NCBI RefSeq assembly: GCF_901000735.1
Contig: NC_081541.1
Coordinates: 40,641,021 to 40,705,020, forward strand
Length of the DNA: 64,000 nt
From: Corylus avellana
Taxonomy: Eukaryota > Streptophyta > Magnoliopsida > Fagales > Betulaceae
Direction: 5' to 3'
In this document: in pieces, positions 54,830-64,000 of the stretch
Position numbering within the stretch: position 1 is the first letter of the stretch
Layout of the letters: every line of letters begins with the position of its first letter
Program-made: the position numbers and the translations under genes
The notes under the pieces: generated by a model
What the model was told of the DNA's origin: nothing
What the model saw: the letters and a program-made list of their open reading frames with translations, nothing else
The model's database searches: none

Positions 54830-55114
54830 ATCACAAGGGCGGTGGTTGAGTTGGTAGAAGAATTATTTTCATTCTAGTGGTCGCGTGTTCGAATCTGCTT
54901 GCGGTAGTAGATGCGTGAACCAGATGCTACTTTGAAGAGGCTCTACTGGCTCACACCTTTGTGGGGTTGTGGTGACGGGCTCGCCTTCCCAGGCAGTAGC
55001 TATGGCTCAAACCGGACATTCCACAGCGGGAGAGAACTCCGATGGTAACGCCTAAAGGGGGAAACTACACTGGTCGCCCCTTCCTACCTTTTCAATTAAA
55101 AAAAAAAAAAAAAA
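54830..55114 (+). mobile_element. tRNA-derived SINE upstream of the PDRG1-like gene
   Basis: This 285 bp element has an A-box-like GGTGGTTGAGTTGGTAGAAG near 54843, a B box GTGTTCGAATCTG near 54885, a unique body and a poly-A tail. A perfect 15 bp target duplication, GCATTTGCCTTTATT, flanks it at 54815-54829 and 55115-55129. It sits about 270 bp upstream of the start codon, on the opposite strand. Confidence 0.9.
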
Positions 55115-55919
55115 GCATTTGCCTTTATTTACTATGATATTATCAATTAACTCTTATTTTAAAAATGAAAAAATAGTGACACATCAGCCCTTGATTGACC
55201 CAATATTTTTATTTCTCATGGTCTCTTTAAATTTATAACTAGTGATTCATTATTTGAGATTATAGATTTCATTATAATTCATATTATGTTCTTGTACTTG
55301 ACTTATCAATTTGTAACATTAGTATCACTTAACAACAATTTCATTTTTGTCATTGATCTTGAAAAATCAACTACAAATATGGGAAAAAATGTGAAGTTTT
55401 TCAATTATATATATATTCATTGTGATATTTGTCAATCACCACTTTACCCTAAATTTTCCAGGATAAGAACTAAAAAAAAGTAAAGTTATTTAGTATATTG
55501 TTATATGATTTTTATATTACTGAAATGATGTGACAGTGAAAAATCAGCTCTTGATAATATATTTTGTTCACAAGTGTTAATTGAAAGGCAGATTTTTCAC
55601 TGATACATCATTACATTGTATAGCAATCATATAACAGTCTATTAAATAATGTTACTATGTAACTAATAGCGAAATGCATGGATTCATTATGTGCTAATCT
55701 TGTATTAAATCTATCACAAAAAACTTTAAAAATGAAAGAAAACAGATGAACAGAAGGTAGGAAGGTGCTTCATGATTCATGAATTCCTCTCCACTTTTGC
55801 CATGAAATAAATAAGATAAATAAACAAGAACGACAGATCTTGTATTGCCGTTCCAAAGCTTAGAAGTGACAGTAGTCATGCCCCATGAAAGGCTAGAATA
55901 GTAATTTGGAACTCCTTTT

Positions 55920-55940
55920 TTTATTTTTCATGGATTTATT
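55920..55940 (-). terminator. MDH polyadenylation signal candidates
   Basis: AATAAA occurs on - at 55940-55935 and 55925-55920, 45-65 bases past the stop codon. This fits a near-upstream poly-A element. Confidence 0.45.
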
Positions 55941-55984
55941 GAATCAACTCCTCTGTTATTCTCCTGGGAAAGATGGGTTCATTA

Positions 55985-62428
<6,444 letters not shown>

Positions 62429-62895
62429 TGTTGCAAAGAGTGGCTCTAAAGAGAGAAATTAGTCGTTCTTCTACAGGAAGAGATAGGCAGGGAGAGAAGG
62501 TGGTGATGATCATGAGTTGTTGAAATGTAAATATAGTGCCAATAGTGGTGAAATAAAGAGAGAGAGAAAATGCGCGGGCGAGGAAGCAGGATCGAAGTGT
62601 AACGGCAATCGAGGATCTTGATAAGAGTGATGATTATGATGATGATATGATTGCAACCTTTCAAGTTAAAAGAATGTGTCACCATGCAAAGGAATCTGCT
62701 GTGGAAAAGTTTGTTTGTTACTCTGTTTTCATATAATGTCCATGACATCTATATATATATATAATAGAAGCCTCATTTAACACTAAACTTTTAGTTAGTG
62801 ACACAAAGTCATATTGTTGTGTCAGCTTCAAAATTGAAATTAAAAAATAAAAAATATATGTATAAAAAAAGAAAAAGACAAAAATCAAAGGAATG

Positions 62896-63212
62896 ATTTT
62901 TGGCACAATTTTAGCCAAACCTTTTTCATTTGTAGTCATATAAAAAAAAATTAAAAATTAAAAAAAAAAAATTTTTTTGAAGCAATAATATGTGATTTTT
63001 TTATTTGGTAATTTTTTTTTTTAAAAAAAAAGGGTATTTTTCTTCATAAAAATTGTCATTATTATGAAGAAAAAGTCTATTTTTTTTAATAAAAAAAATA
63101 CCAAATAAAAAAATTGTCGTTATTGCTTAAGATTGATTTTTTTTATTTTTTATTTTTTTAAAAGAAAAGACCACGCAAGAGAAAATTTTGGTCAAAGTTG
63201 TGCTAAAAAGTT
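62896..63212. mobile_element. AT-rich nested hairpin, probable MITE
   Basis: Outer arms TTTTTGGCACAATTTTAGCC and its near-inverse (AAAGTTGTGCTAAAAAG) enclose an inner stem (AAGCAATAATATGTGATTTT against AAAATTGTCGTTATTGCTT). Confidence 0.5.
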
Positions 63213-63671
63213 GTGTTTATCATTTCTCAACATATGTCCAAAAAAACATTTAAAAAAAAAAAAAAAAATCACCAAGTAGATCGCTATTGAAAATAAATCT
63301 AAAGATAAAACAAAAAGAGAAAAGTTGGGGAGAGGACAGAGAAACGAATTCTTCGCTCCTTCTAGAATGATTCTCAGACAGCTATGATTCTTCACTTACT
63401 TTAGCATTGTCAACCAAATTTGATTAACTAAACCACTATTTGTCCAAACCAATATCGGGTGTCAGGCACAATGGCTAGTGCTAAGGAACTAAACAAATGA
63501 ATCTATAAAATTTACCAAATTAATGTGGCAATAGTTTTTAAATTAAAAAATGCAATTCTTTCTCTCTTGTTTGCTACTCACGGTCTGTCACATCAGTTTA
63601 GAAAATTTTCTAAATTCATTTATTTGGCTCCCTAGCAGTCCTCAGGCACACTTGTGGAGGAATATAGTTAA

Positions 63672-63841
63672 GGGAAATGTTATGTGTTCTTCTAGTATTC
63701 TCCTGGTATCCTCCCAACTGTGATGTAACTTTTAAAATTATCGTTGAATTTGAGATTATCATTATTGACTATTAATCTATTGGTAATTTTAAAAGTTACG
63801 TCTCAATTGGGAGGACACTAGGAGAACACCTAACATTTTCC
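63672..63841. mobile_element. MITE near the window end
   Basis: Ends GGGAAATGTTATGTGTTCTT and GAACACCTAACATTTTCC are inverted. Flanks TATAGTTAA and TATACTTAA match at 8 of 9. Confidence 0.8.
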
Positions 63842-64000
63842 TATACTTAATAAGTAGCTTTGTTGATTAATATATATATATATATAGGGTAATTGTACAA
63901 TAAGTCAATGAGTTAACCCTCCAAAATTTACTCCCTGGGTTAATCAAAATGACAATAAAATTTCTATTGTCAAAATTTTTTAATGGTCGTTAGTCCCAAC

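Noticed and set aside
54838..54900. tRNA-like A and B boxes
   Set aside because: No acceptor stem or anticodon arm can be built. The poly-A tail and target duplication show it is a SINE.

Overview
The window looks like nuclear DNA of a woody eudicot. It is AT-rich and intergenic, full of small transposable elements, with widely spaced intron-containing genes whose proteins read as typical rosid orthologues. I cannot name the species.

I can support four genes. (1) An SBP-box (SPL) transcription factor on + (11178-16536) has a miR156 target site in its coding sequence. (2) An SPL8 orthologue on - (28629-30224) has no miR156 site. These two face each other about 12 kb apart. (3) A PDRG1-like gene on - (48968-54563) has a 4.1 kb second intron that carries a LINE fragment, a tandem duplication and a minisatellite. 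(4) An NAD-dependent cytosolic malate dehydrogenase on - (55985-62428) has seven coding exons, two GC-AG introns and a second candidate first exon that would add a membrane anchor.

The rest is mobile DNA. A TRIM-like family (about 75 bp LTRs, initiator-Met tRNA primer site) is present in at least seven places. Large-hairpin MITEs with 9 bp target duplications, hAT-like MITEs, tRNA-derived SINEs and LINE 3' ends fill introns and intergenic space.

The main discovery is at the first SPL gene. Its last intron is exactly one complete TRIM element (16007-16276) plus one 5 bp target duplication (GGTAT). The first copy of the duplication supplies the GT donor. The element's terminal CA plus the first G of the second copy supplies the AG acceptor. 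Removing the intron restores the uninterrupted codons D-R-Y-T. The sequence therefore indicates that a retroelement inserted into an exon and became a spliceosomal intron.
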